Below, piece after piece: positions 1 to 7,153 of a stretch of DNA of 19,509 bases; the first letter of the stretch is position 1, and each line of letters opens with the position of its first letter. The translations under genes and the position numbers were made by a program. Where the stretch lies: positions 1 through 19,509 of the forward strand of contig JAEWFX010000029.1 of the NCBI GenBank assembly GCA_023388605.1, given 5' to 3'. The notes under the pieces were generated by a model. It did not search any database and was not told the DNA's origin. It saw only the letters and a program-made list of their open reading frames with translations. Origin of the DNA: Bacillota bacterium. Lineage in GTDB: Bacteria; Bacillota; Clostridia; Saccharofermentanales; DTU023.

Positions 1-249
1 TTGATCGCCAAACAACCTTTCACTCCCAGAAATACTGCCATCGTCGGTCTTTCTGTTGCTAGTGGTATGGGCTTCACCGCTGTCTGCGATATGAGCAAGA
101 ATGTCGCTGGTTCAGTGGACGCTATGGGCTGGATTTCTCCTGCTATGTACACAGCCTTCGGTACATCACCAGTAGTTTTGGCTTGCGTAGTAGCAGTTAT
201 CCTCAACTTAGTATTGCGTGAGAAACCTGAAGATCGTCCACAAGAGTAA
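1..249 (+). CDS. Uracil/xanthine permease (NCS2 family), C-terminal fragment
   Basis: This is the 3' end of a gene whose start lies before the window; the in-frame TTG at base 1 is probably only an internal codon. The 82 visible residues resemble the C-terminus of nucleobase:cation symporter-2 proteins. They hold an RNTAIVGLSVASGMGF segment, which matches the conserved 'RN-hydrophobic-G-G' stretch of uracil/xanthine permeases. A last membrane helix (TSPVVLACVVAVILNLVL) follows, then a short charged cytoplasmic tail ending in PEDRPQE. The protein would bring uracil, xanthine or a related purine or pyrimidine across the cytoplasmic membrane by proton symport. The substrate cannot be told from this fragment. 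The gene stops at TAA 247-249 and is followed by a strong hairpin terminator. The family call is fairly secure from the last-helix pattern, but only a fifth or so of the protein is seen. Confidence 0.78.
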   Translation: MIAKQPFTPRNTAIVGLSVASGMGFTAVCDMSKNVAGSVDAMGWISPAMYTAFGTSPVVLACVVAVILNLVLREKPEDRPQE

Positions 250-269
250 AGATTTTCCCTTGAATTCAA

Positions 270-308
270 AAGTCGGTGCAGTTTTTATACGCACCGACTT
301 TTTGTTTG
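270..308. terminator. Rho-independent terminator between convergent permease and trmL genes
   Basis: A perfect 10-bp stem, AAGTCGGTGC (270-279) with GCACCGACTT (291-300), encloses an 11-nt loop and is followed by a T-rich run on the plus strand. On the minus strand the hairpin is followed by TTTTGAATTC. It therefore probably works in both directions, ending the permease transcript and also trmL, which arrives from the right and stops at 341. Confidence 0.9.
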
Positions 309-340
309 CTCAAAATTATTTTGTTGTTTAGGCAGTAGCT

Positions 341-814
341 TCAATGCAAATTCTCATAACCTTGTTGACGGAGAGTCTCATAGAGCAAAACTGCTACGGA
401 GTTTGATAAGTTCAAAGAGCGAGTATCTGCTAGCATGGGAATTCTCACTGCCTGTTCTGGGTGGGCGAAGATCAGAGATTCAGGCAGCCCCTTAGTTTCC
501 TTGCCGAAAAATAGGGCACAAGGCTTAGTTAGATCGTGGTCGGAGTGAGCGTGAACAGCTTTGGTAGTAGCTAGCACCATGGTGTATTCAGGATGCATGC
601 GAAAATATTGAAGACATTCATCCAAGGAAGGCCAGATAGTGAGATCCAGATCAAACCAATAGTCGAGACCAGCACGCTTAACCTGCTTGTCAGAAATATC
701 GAACCCCAATGGCTCAACTAAGTGCAATGCAGTGCCGGTAGCCACACAAGTACGAGCGATATTGCCAGTATTGGCAGGAATCTCAGGTTCCACCAAGACA
801 ACTATATTTTTCAT
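341..814 (-). CDS. trmL: tRNA (cytidine/uridine-34-2'-O)-methyltransferase TrmL
   Basis: SPOUT-class methyltransferase that 2'-O-methylates the wobble base (position 34) of leucine tRNAs using S-adenosylmethionine, acting in the cytoplasm. At 157 residues it has the usual compact length of TrmL, with no extra RNA-binding domain. All three SpoU signatures are visible: PEIPANTGNIAR near residue 10, ALFFGKETKGLP near residue 115, and the C-terminal knot segment IPMLADTRSLNLSNSVAVL, which forms the SAM-binding trefoil knot. I chose the ATG at 812-814 because AGAGGTG lies just upstream and the protein then begins MKNIVVLVEPEIP, the normal family start. A 20-residue upstream extension to 874 is open but looks non-coding. 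It is divergent from the Y-family polymerase gene, with 88 bp between the two starts. Confidence 0.93.
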   Translation of the reverse strand: MKNIVVLVEPEIPANTGNIARTCVATGTALHLVEPLGFDISDKQVKRAGLDYWFDLDLTIWPSLDECLQYFRMHPEYTMVLATTKAVHAHSDHDLTKPCALFFGKETKGLPESLIFAHPEQAVRIPMLADTRSLNLSNSVAVLLYETLRQQGYENLH

Positions 815-829
815 AACACCTCTATGTGA

Positions 830-859
830 TTGACAAGTGCAGCCCAAGTGCATTAAAGT
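830..859 (+). promoter_or_regulatory. Possible promoter for the Y-family polymerase gene
   Basis: A perfect TTGACA hexamer (830-835) is followed after 18 bp by TAAAGT (854-859), a 4-of-6 match to the -10 consensus. Transcription would start around 866, about 37 nt before the ATG at 903. The weak -10 suggests a low or activator-dependent promoter. Two CAAGTGCA repeats overlap it. I saw no LexA-type GAAC-N4-GTTC site here. Confidence 0.4.
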
Positions 860-884
860 GTAATTGAAATTCACTGCAAGTGCA
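834..884. repeat. Three direct repeats CAAGTGCA in trmL/polymerase intergenic region
   Basis: Exact copies of the octamer CAAGTGCA lie at 834-841, 845-852 and 877-884, so their starts are 11 and 32 bp apart, close to one and three helical turns. The first overlaps the putative -35, the second sits in the spacer and the third lies downstream of the expected transcription start. An imperfect palindrome (AGTGTAATT-G-AAATTCACT, 857-875) sits between the second and third copies. This arrangement looks like an operator for an unknown regulator of one or both divergent genes. Confidence 0.55.
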
Positions 885-902
885 CCCGTCGAAGGAGGCT
901 GT

Positions 903-2120
903 ATGGATAATATAATCCTTCATATAGATATAAACAACTGTTTTGCCACCATCGAGATGTTGCAAAATCCGGAATGGCGTGGCCGAGCTCTAGCAGTTTG
1001 TGGTTCGCCGTCTGAGCGCCGGGGTATCATACTCGCAAAGTCTGAAGAAGCCAAGAAATATGGAGTCAAAACCGGAGAAGCGATCTGGCAAGCACAGCGT
1101 AAATGTCCAGATCTATTGCTAGTGCCACCACATTTTGATCTCTATCGTCAATACTCCCATAAGACACATGAGATTTACTATCGTTATACATCGCAAGTAG
1201 AGCCATTCGGCATCGATGAATGTTGGTTGGATGTACGTAATAGTAAGGTGCTATTCGGTTCACCCAGAGAGATCGCTGAACAGATACGTACAGAGCTCAA
1301 TCAGGAATTAGGCATCACTGTATCCATCGGCATGTCTAGCACCAAGGTGATGGCAAAATTAGCCAGTGATTTGGCAGGAGTCAACGAGATTCGTGTCATT
1401 ACACAGGCAGATATTGAGGATAGGATCTCTCACTTACCAGTAGACAAAATGTTAGGTGTGGGCAGGAGCACAGGCAAGATACTAAGACGCTACGGTATCA
1501 ATACCATCGGCAAATTAGCAGGTGCACCAGAATCTTTCCTGGTAGATTTATTCGGTGTACGCGGTGCTCAAATACGCAGAGAGGCACAAGGAGTCTCAGC
1601 TGATCCTGTCAAAGATTTCAGTGAGCGAGAGACGATCAAAAGTGTGGGTAATGGTTGTACTTGTAGTTGTGATTTAGTGAACGAAGAGGAGGTTTTTCGC
1701 GTATTTATGGCGCTGGCTAAGAGTGTCTCTGTTCGCTTGCGTCGAGCACGACTCTACGCACAAGGTATCCAGATAACAGTCAAAGATCAATTGTTTTCCA
1801 GTTATCAGAAGCAATATCGCTTGCGTTCGCCTCTACGTCTAGCACAGGGGCTAGCTGATCAGGCCATGTCCCTGTTCAAGTCCACCTACGATTGGCGTCT
1901 GCCTGTACGAGCTCTTACACTGCGTGCATACAATCTCTGCCATCATCTACCTTCGCAACTCGCGTTAAATTTTGGTGATGATTGCTATAGTTATGCTCGT
2001 CTCGATGATGCCATCGCCAAGCTAAGATATCAGTTTGGCGAGGATTGTATAGATTACGCTGGTTCCACTCTAGAATATAAGTTGCCGAAAAATAAGTATA
2101 ATCTCTTCGCCTTCGAGTGA
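903..2120 (+). CDS. Y-family DNA polymerase (DinB/Pol IV-like)
   Basis: Error-prone translesion DNA polymerase that extends primers past damaged template bases. The ATG at 903 is preceded by AAGGAGG (892-898) and gives 405 residues, a usual DinB length. The palm carries HIDINNCFATIE with the first catalytic Asp at residue 9 and the presumed steric-gate Phe at 14. The second acidic pair lies in PFGIDECWLDV (Asp105, Glu106). SIGMSSTKVMAKLASDLA (about 139-156) is the conserved finger/palm segment. A helix-hairpin-helix thumb follows (LGVGRSTGKILRRYGINTIG), and the last 170 residues form the little-finger domain. The DECWLDV variant is, as I recall, common in a Firmicutes side clade annotated as ImpB/MucB/SamB-type, so I give no dinB symbol. 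It stands alone, with no umuD, imuA or dnaE2 next to it. No SOS box is seen. Confidence 0.88.
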   Translation: MDNIILHIDINNCFATIEMLQNPEWRGRALAVCGSPSERRGIILAKSEEAKKYGVKTGEAIWQAQRKCPDLLLVPPHFDLYRQYSHKTHEIYYRYTSQVEPFGIDECWLDVRNSKVLFGSPREIAEQIRTELNQELGITVSIGMSSTKVMAKLASDLAGVNEIRVITQADIEDRISHLPVDKMLGVGRSTGKILRRYGINTIGKLAGAPESFLVDLFGVRGAQIRREAQGVSADPVKDFSERETIKSVGNGCTCSCDLVNEEEVFRVFMALAKSVSVRLRRARLYAQGIQITVKDQLFSSYQKQYRLRSPLRLAQGLADQAMSLFKSTYDWRLPVRALTLRAYNLCHHLPSQLALNFGDDCYSYARLDDAIAKLRYQFGEDCIDYAGSTLEYKLPKNKYNLFAFE

Positions 2121-2192
2121 GAGCTTATTGGCATCCTACGATCAAGAGCTAATGAGAGATTTTAATGCAGAAAATTATACGTTATCGACTTT

Positions 2193-2222
2193 TTGAGTTT
2201 TACTCTATGTAATAGTTATAAT
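2193..2222 (+). promoter_or_regulatory. Sigma-A-type promoter for the hexosamine kinase-like gene
   Basis: TTGAGT (2193-2198) and a perfect TATAAT (2217-2222) are separated by 18 bp. The expected start is near 2229, leaving a leader of about 65 nt before the ATG at 2294. The rest of the 173-bp gap (2121-2293) shows no convincing terminator for the upstream gene. Confidence 0.65.
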
Positions 2223-2293
2223 TTATGATGTCGTACTGATGATACAGTAGGTGCGTCGGGAGATTCGAAAATTACACAACTGAGGTCAGAGAG

Positions 2294-3367
2294 ATGCAGA
2301 ATAAAATAGAGCAATTACCGGAGGGCATAGAGAAAGTATTGTCAGCTTTTGGCTTATCAGAGCTCGAAGATTGGTACCCTTTGCAAGTGGGACATATCAA
2401 TTCTACCTATGTTCTAAAAATTGCTGGTTCACGCTATATTCTGCAAAATCTCAATACACAGGTTTTCACTCGTGGCCACGAAGTCATGCAGAATATCATC
2501 GCTGTAACTCATTACTTGCAGGAGAAAATCGCGGAGCGAGGTGGTGATAGCAATCGTGAGACACTCACCTTAATCAAAACTGTAGATGGTGCAGATTACT
2601 ATACCAAGACGCCACACGAAATCTGGCGCTGCTACTACTTTATAGAAGATACGGCCTGCTATGTAGCCGCTGACTCAGTGGATCGTATCCGTGAGGCCGC
2701 TCGTTGTTTTGGTCAATTCCATGCTGATCTTAAAGGTTTTCCGATGGAAGAGCTCTACGAGACCATAGTCGATTTTCATAACACCGAAGAGCGCTTCCGT
2801 CAGTTTGAGTCTGCACTCAAGGCAGATCCCCTAAAACGCAGCGCAACCTGTCAACCAGAGATCAATTTTATATTAAAACGTAGACAAGACGCTTCATATT
2901 TATTAGACCTAGAACGTCAGGGTCTTATCCCTCGACGGGTCACTCACAACGATACTAAGTTATCCAATGTCCTGTTCGATGTGACAAGCGACCGAGCTAT
3001 GACGGTGATCGACCTCGATACCTTGATGCCGGGTTTGCTCGCTTTTGATTTCGGTGATATTGTTCGCAGCGGTGCCACCTACGCCAAAGAAGATGAACAG
3101 GATCTAGAAAAAGTTAATTTCGAGCCTGAGCTATATCAAGCTATTTACAATGGTTTCGTCGAAGGTATGGCTGATGGTATCTCCGAAGCAGAGAAGCAAT
3201 CTTTGCCTTGGGGAGCTAGGTTGATCACCTTTGAGTGTGGTATGCGTTTTCTGACGGATTATCTGCAAGGTGACACCTATTTTAATATCGAACGAGCTGG
3301 GCAAAATTTAGATAGAGCACGCACTCAATTTAAATTAGTCGCAGATATGGAAGAGTACTTCGCATAA
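2294..3367 (+). CDS. N-acetylhexosamine 1-kinase-like phosphotransferase (APH fold)
   Basis: A 357-residue protein of the aminoglycoside phosphotransferase/choline kinase fold. The catalytic loop HNDTKLSNVLFD carries His218, Asp220 (catalytic base) and Asn225. The metal-binding motif follows as VIDLDTLMPGLLAFDFGD (Asp240, Asp242). The N-terminal lobe holds GHINSTYVL and YILQNLN, the nucleotide-binding strands. The phrases HNDTKL-NVL and VIDLDT-MPG closely resemble bifidobacterial NahK, which makes GlcNAc-1-P or GalNAc-1-P from free amino sugars and ATP. That is the best guess, but the sugar is not proven. The expected partners (lacto-N-biose phosphorylase, uridylyltransferase, epimerase) are not in the window. 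TGAGGT eight bases upstream supports the ATG. The gene converges on chrA with only 16 bp between stops and no visible terminator. Confidence 0.78.
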   Translation: MQNKIEQLPEGIEKVLSAFGLSELEDWYPLQVGHINSTYVLKIAGSRYILQNLNTQVFTRGHEVMQNIIAVTHYLQEKIAERGGDSNRETLTLIKTVDGADYYTKTPHEIWRCYYFIEDTACYVAADSVDRIREAARCFGQFHADLKGFPMEELYETIVDFHNTEERFRQFESALKADPLKRSATCQPEINFILKRRQDASYLLDLERQGLIPRRVTHNDTKLSNVLFDVTSDRAMTVIDLDTLMPGLLAFDFGDIVRSGATYAKEDEQDLEKVNFEPELYQAIYNGFVEGMADGISEAEKQSLPWGARLITFECGMRFLTDYLQGDTYFNIERAGQNLDRARTQFKLVADMEEYFA

Positions 3368-3383
3368 TTTGCTGTGTAAACAA

Positions 3384-4001
3384 TCAACCGATAGATTTAC
3401 TCAGTAAGCCGCCGATCAGACCGATCACAGCTCCGCAGCCGATCAAGAATATAACGTTAGGTTGGCGCCGACAACGTGGCGGTTTCTCCTCAGATCTCTT
3501 GCCGAAAGGACGGGGTATCTCTGCACTGTGAGCGATTGTCAGCACTACCATGCCTAAACTAAAGCTAGCTAGGGCTATGAAATCCCATCTCTGCGGTAGC
3601 AACGCATTGTGGATAACTCGCAAACTGGCAGTTAAGATCAACCCGACAACGCCTGGCCTAAGGCCCTTTAGCACCTTGTCGATGATGGCGGTATCACCAC
3701 CCTTAAACCAATACCTGCTGAGCAATAAAAGTAGAATAAATTGTGGCAACACATTGCCGACAGTAGCGCAGATACTACCTAAGATACCACCGAGTTTTGT
3801 ACCGACGAAGGAGGCGGCGTTGATAGAGATAGGTCCAGGTGTGAGTTGAGAAATTGTGATGATGTCTGTCATCTCCAACTGACTCAACCAATGATATTTA
3901 TCTACGATGATGTGCTGAATCAAAGGCAGAGCGGCGTAGCCGCCACCAAAGGAAAGTGCGCCGACCTGCAAGAAAGCGATTATCAGCAACAGCCAGATCA
4001 T
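3384..4001 (-). CDS. chrA: Chromate transporter, short-chain ChrA half (second of pair)
   Basis: A 205-residue integral membrane protein of the CHR family with a single ChrA domain. FGGGYAALPLIQHIIV near the N-terminus is the family's first conserved motif. ITISQLTPGPISINAASFVG is the second motif, the PGP/N-A-FVG stretch. About five or six hydrophobic segments follow, with a basic loop (KRSEEKPPRCRR) before the last one. Family members export chromate or, in some hosts, carry other oxyanions. The native substrate in an anaerobe is uncertain. Its ATG overlaps the stop of the upstream half by ATGA (3998-4001). The two are thus probably made in equal amounts and function together as a heterodimer, as is known for paired short-chain ChrA proteins in Bacillus. 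Confidence 0.88.
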   Translation of the reverse strand: MIWLLLIIAFLQVGALSFGGGYAALPLIQHIIVDKYHWLSQLEMTDIITISQLTPGPISINAASFVGTKLGGILGSICATVGNVLPQFILLLLLSRYWFKGGDTAIIDKVLKGLRPGVVGLILTASLRVIHNALLPQRWDFIALASFSLGMVVLTIAHSAEIPRPFGKRSEEKPPRCRRQPNVIFLIGCGAVIGLIGGLLSKSIG

Positions 4002-4549
4002 TTAATCTGTTTCTCCTCAAATAAATTAAAGACCAGCAAGCTGATACTGGCGAGCATGAGAATAATCAGGGCAGTGTGTAGATTGGTCAGTAGAGATAGT
4101 GTAAAAGCCAATATGAGCAGAGCACTGCTGAAAAAACAATGATGACGCAGAGCTGTTTTGGCGAGACGCAGACAAGTGAACAATAAGATAGCACCGATCA
4201 TGCCGCTCATACCACGCAACATGGCTCGTACCCAGAAATTAGAAGCGAAAGCTCGATAGAAATAAAACAGTACGCTGATGACGATCAAGGGTGGCAAGAT
4301 GCTTGCAAACATCGCGACTAGAGCCCCCTTGCGTCCGCGCAGGTGGTAACCAGTCAAAATGGATACAGCGACTGCCAGAGCTCCAGGCACTGATTGTGCG
4401 ATAGCGATGATGTCTAGCATCTTCGCTTCGGAGATCAGTTGGCGTCGGGTATTGAACTCGTCTAGTATGACAGGAGCGATGGTATAACCACCACCAAAAG
4501 TCACGGCGTTGATTTTGAAGAAAGTCCAGAATATTTCTAACAATGACAT
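3998..4549 (-). CDS. chrA: Chromate transporter, short-chain ChrA half (first of pair)
   Basis: Partner half of the CHR transporter, 183 residues from the ATG at 4547-4549. A TTG two codons upstream is also possible, and neither has a clear Shine-Dalgarno. It carries INAVTFGGGYTIAPVILDEF and AIAQSVPGALAVAVSILTGY, equivalent to the two signature motifs of the other half, but with PGALAV instead of PGPISI. Several hydrophobic stretches follow (residues about 75-100, 110-130 and 140-175), and a short charged tail ends EEKQIK. The two halves are diverged copies, which fits the opposite-topology, two-protein transporter model. The gene lies 37 bp downstream of the aldolase-like gene on the same strand, so the three probably share one transcript. 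Confidence 0.87.
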   Translation of the reverse strand: MSLLEIFWTFFKINAVTFGGGYTIAPVILDEFNTRRQLISEAKMLDIIAIAQSVPGALAVAVSILTGYHLRGRKGALVAMFASILPPLIVISVLFYFYRAFASNFWVRAMLRGMSGMIGAILLFTCLRLAKTALRHHCFFSSALLILAFTLSLLTNLHTALIILMLASISLLVFNLFEEKQIK

Positions 4550-4586
4550 CTGCAACAGAGACCAGACAACATGGAACTCAGCAGCA

Positions 4587-5588
4587 CTATCTACCTACAA
4601 AATCTGGTGGTGCATCCTTGAGTGTCAATCGGCGTAAACGCAGAGGACCAAATTTTTCTTTGCAGAAAAGAGAGTAAGTCAACAGCTCTTCTTGCTCGAT
4701 AGCTTCACCGCGCGGCAAGCTGAAAGACAAAACATCTTCACCTTCGTTCACTGTGGGCATTTTTTCGGGTGCAATCAATGCTTGCAGGCGCTCTTCGATC
4801 AGGAAGGTCGGGTTCTGCCAGTACTCTGTTAGATCATCGGCAGTGAGAGCCTGACGTAACCACATATTGTCAGAGGTGTAGGGAGGTCTACGCTTGCTGG
4901 ACAATTGGGTTTCAGGGAAATCTTCTACGGTCATTTTGAAGCGTTTGTTCAGGCGTGCGTGGATATCCTCTTGAATAGCCAAAATCTCTTGTGGGCTGTC
5001 GCCGCTGATCAATATGCCGTTATTTTGTAAGAAAAAAACTTGTGGCTCAGCCTCACGACGCTCGCGATGCTGACGCTGTGCCTCTTTGATCATGAAGGCG
5101 ATTTTGCCACTCTGTTTGTTGTAGGGAATCCACAACCATTCGAATTCTGCATCGAGGAAACAGCGAGTGATGATGCCGATACCCTGTTCGCAAGCACAAG
5201 CCAAATTGACTAAGAAACTGTAGGAATGCAAGACATATTTACCGAGCAAACTATGTGCTCCTGCCAGTTCATCTGGCTGATTGGAACTCGCACTTTCGAG
5301 CAATTCGGTATATGTTTTCTGAATACCTTCCTTGATTTCTAAAGGTTGATGATCGAGGAAAAAGTCACGGAGTTGTCGAAAATTGACGGTTGCGGCGTGT
5401 TTATCGATATCGAAGCCAGCTAGTCTACTCCCCTGTTTTTTGATCAACATGGTCTGTTTGTCTAGCTTCACGGAAACAGAGCCAAAATTCCCTGGTGTCA
5501 GAGCTGGTGAAGAAGCTGATATAGCTAATTCACTCAATTTAGTGACAGCTTGTGGATATTTTTCTTTAAGTTGGCTGATATCTAACAT
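4587..5588 (-). CDS. Class II aldolase/adducin-fold protein with altered metal site
   Basis: A 333-residue protein from the ATG at 5586-5588, which has GAGGG just upstream; a TTG four codons earlier is less likely. The class II aldolase fold is recognised by TPGNFGSVSVKL (compare 'GTAGNVSVR'), by KYVLHSYSFLVNLACA (compare 'VVHNHAVH'), and by FLQNNGILISGDSPQE (compare 'LLQHHGLIAC'). Glu107 lines up with the catalytic Glu. However, only His121 of the expected zinc pair remains, since the second position is Tyr123, and the third ligand in the 'HG' motif is Asn190. About 100 extra C-terminal residues go beyond the usual aldolase domain. I infer either a non-canonical active site or a sugar-phosphate-binding, non-catalytic role. 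It is first in an apparent operon with the two chrA halves. Confidence 0.72.
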   Translation of the reverse strand: MLDISQLKEKYPQAVTKLSELAISASSPALTPGNFGSVSVKLDKQTMLIKKQGSRLAGFDIDKHAATVNFRQLRDFFLDHQPLEIKEGIQKTYTELLESASSNQPDELAGAHSLLGKYVLHSYSFLVNLACACEQGIGIITRCFLDAEFEWLWIPYNKQSGKIAFMIKEAQRQHRERREAEPQVFFLQNNGILISGDSPQEILAIQEDIHARLNKRFKMTVEDFPETQLSSKRRPPYTSDNMWLRQALTADDLTEYWQNPTFLIEERLQALIAPEKMPTVNEGEDVLSFSLPRGEAIEQEELLTYSLFCKEKFGPLRLRRLTLKDAPPDFVGR

Positions 5589-5727
5589 AAATTCCCTCAA
5601 AATCGAAATAATAAACTTTTACAGCAACAAAACACGTTTATTTTAACACATCTCATGAAGCTAGTTTTCACTGTATATGGACAAGTTGAAACAGCTAACA
5701 AAAAGCTCTTTTCTTACCGATTTTTTG

Positions 5728-5736
5728 TGTTATAAA
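5728..5736 (+). promoter_or_regulatory. Extended -10 promoter element for gdhA
   Basis: TGTTATAAA fits the TGn-TATAAT extended -10 pattern with one mismatch. No good -35 is present at the proper distance, which is tolerated by extended -10 promoters. The leader to the ATG at 5793 would be about 50 nt. It contains two small palindromes: AGATT-5-AATCT (5746-5760) and GTCAC-A-GTGAC (5769-5779). Confidence 0.4.
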
Positions 5737-5768
5737 GAGACTATAAGATTCATGTAATCTAATGTATC

Positions 5769-5779
5769 GTCACAGTGAC
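5769..5779. repeat. Short perfect palindrome GTCACaGTGAC upstream of gdhA
   Basis: Five-base arms around a single A end three bases before the AAGGAGG ribosome binding site of gdhA (5782-5788). A protein bound here, or a structure formed here, would interfere with expression of glutamate dehydrogenase. Its short length means chance cannot be excluded. Confidence 0.35.
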
Positions 5780-5792
5780 ATAAGGAGGCAAT

Positions 5793-7073
5793 ATGTCAGA
5801 TACAAAAACGGTAAAAAGTCAGCAAAAAAAAGAGCTGGACTCTTACCAGAATACGCTCAAACAAATCCAGAGAGTAGCAGAAAAATTAGGTTTTACCTAC
5901 AAGCAATATGGCCGTCTAATGGCCTGTGAACGCGAACTCTCAGTCTCACTGCCAATCAAGATGGACAACGGTGAACTCCGTCTGTTCAACGGCTATCGTA
6001 TCCAGCACTCCACTCTACGTGGACCTGCCAAAGGCGGTCTGCGTTATCACCAAGATGTCGATCAGGAAGATGTGCGTGCATTGGCTTGTTGGATGACTCT
6101 GAAATGTTCTGTAGTCAACATCCCTTATGGCGGTGCCAAGGGAGGCATTCAAGTCGATCCCACGGAACTTACAGAGACAGAGTTAGAGCGTCTGACGCGT
6201 GTGTACACCGAAAAAATTTATCCCATCATCGGACCAGAGGCCGACATACCAGCACCAGACGTCAATACCAACGGCGATATTATGGGTTGGATAATGGATG
6301 AGTACAGTCGACTCAATGGCCGCTACACACCTGCGGTCGTCACTGGTAAACCGCAAGAAGTCGGCGGTTCTCTCGGCAGACCTGAAGCGACTGGTCGAGG
6401 CGTCAAGATTATCACCGATATGTTGGCGAGCGATCTCGGAAAACAGCCGGAGGAATTGCGTGTCGCTATACAGGGAGCGGGCAATGTCGGCATGACTGCC
6501 TGTAAACTGATGTATGAACAGGGCTACAAAATCATCGCTATCTCCGATGTTTCAGGTGGTCTGTACAATCCAGAAGGTATCGAAGTCAAGGCCATCGCCG
6601 AGCACGTGGCAGAACGCAAATTGCTCTCTGATTTCGAACCCTATCCCGGTACAAAACGCATAACTAACCAAGAGCTCTTACAGTTGGACTGCGATCTTTT
6701 GATCCCTGCAGCCCTAGAAAACCAGATCCACACAGCCAATGTGGACGATGTAAAGGCTAAATATATCGTTGAAGGTGCCAATGGACCTATATCCGCTCAA
6801 GCAGATAAGATTTTGACAGATCGCGGAGTGATCATCGTGCCTGACATCCTCGCTAACTCTGGCGGTGTTATAGTCTCGTATTTTGAGTGGGTACAAAACC
6901 TACAACATCTGTGCTGGAATGCCAACCAAGTCAATGAACAATTGAAGCAAAATCTCAATCAAGCTTTTACTGAAGTTAAGGCGATGAAGCTCAAACACGA
7001 CACCTCTTTCCGCGAAGCTGCGATGATGGTAGCAATTGAGCGACTGGTCAAAGCACTGAAAATCAGAGCCTAA
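5793..7073 (+). CDS. gdhA: Glutamate dehydrogenase (RocG/GudB-type hexameric GDH)
   Basis: Catalyses reversible oxidative deamination of glutamate to 2-oxoglutarate and ammonia, linking nitrogen and carbon metabolism in the cytoplasm. The 426 residues match the length of small hexameric Glu/Leu/Phe/Val dehydrogenases. The substrate domain shows GPAKGGLRYH, MTLKCSVVNIPYGGAKGG (catalytic Lys116) and PAPDVNTNGDIMGWIMDEYS (Asp156). The Rossmann domain holds VAIQGAGNVGMTACKL, and the acidic residue in AISDVSGG hints at NAD rather than NADP. Near the end, ANSGGVIVSYFEWVQN is the C-terminal GDH hallmark. AAGGAGG four bases before the ATG is a strong ribosome site and suggests high expression. The gene is divergent from the aldolase/chrA operon across 204 bp. 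It is followed by fda without an obvious terminator. Confidence 0.95.
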   Translation: MSDTKTVKSQQKKELDSYQNTLKQIQRVAEKLGFTYKQYGRLMACERELSVSLPIKMDNGELRLFNGYRIQHSTLRGPAKGGLRYHQDVDQEDVRALACWMTLKCSVVNIPYGGAKGGIQVDPTELTETELERLTRVYTEKIYPIIGPEADIPAPDVNTNGDIMGWIMDEYSRLNGRYTPAVVTGKPQEVGGSLGRPEATGRGVKIITDMLASDLGKQPEELRVAIQGAGNVGMTACKLMYEQGYKIIAISDVSGGLYNPEGIEVKAIAEHVAERKLLSDFEPYPGTKRITNQELLQLDCDLLIPAALENQIHTANVDDVKAKYIVEGANGPISAQADKILTDRGVIIVPDILANSGGVIVSYFEWVQNLQHLCWNANQVNEQLKQNLNQAFTEVKAMKLKHDTSFREAAMMVAIERLVKALKIRA

Positions 7074-7104
7074 AGCGACTCTGTTATTTCAGACGCAAAA
7101 AAGC

Positions 7105-7110
7105 TATAAT
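7105..7110 (+). promoter_or_regulatory. -10 element (TATAAT) for fda
   Basis: A consensus TATAAT lies 43 bp before the fda start. The best -35 at 17 bp (TGTTAT, 7082-7087) is weak, so the promoter call rests on the -10. Since gdhA ends at 7073 with no terminator, fda could also receive read-through from gdhA. Confidence 0.45.
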
Positions 7111-7153
7111 ATTAGAGAATTTTGCAATTAAATAAGTGCGAAAGGAATAATAT

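Noticed and set aside
815..902. SOS (LexA) operator for the Y-family polymerase
   Set aside because: No GAAC-N4-GTTC or similar inverted pair is present in the intergenic region.
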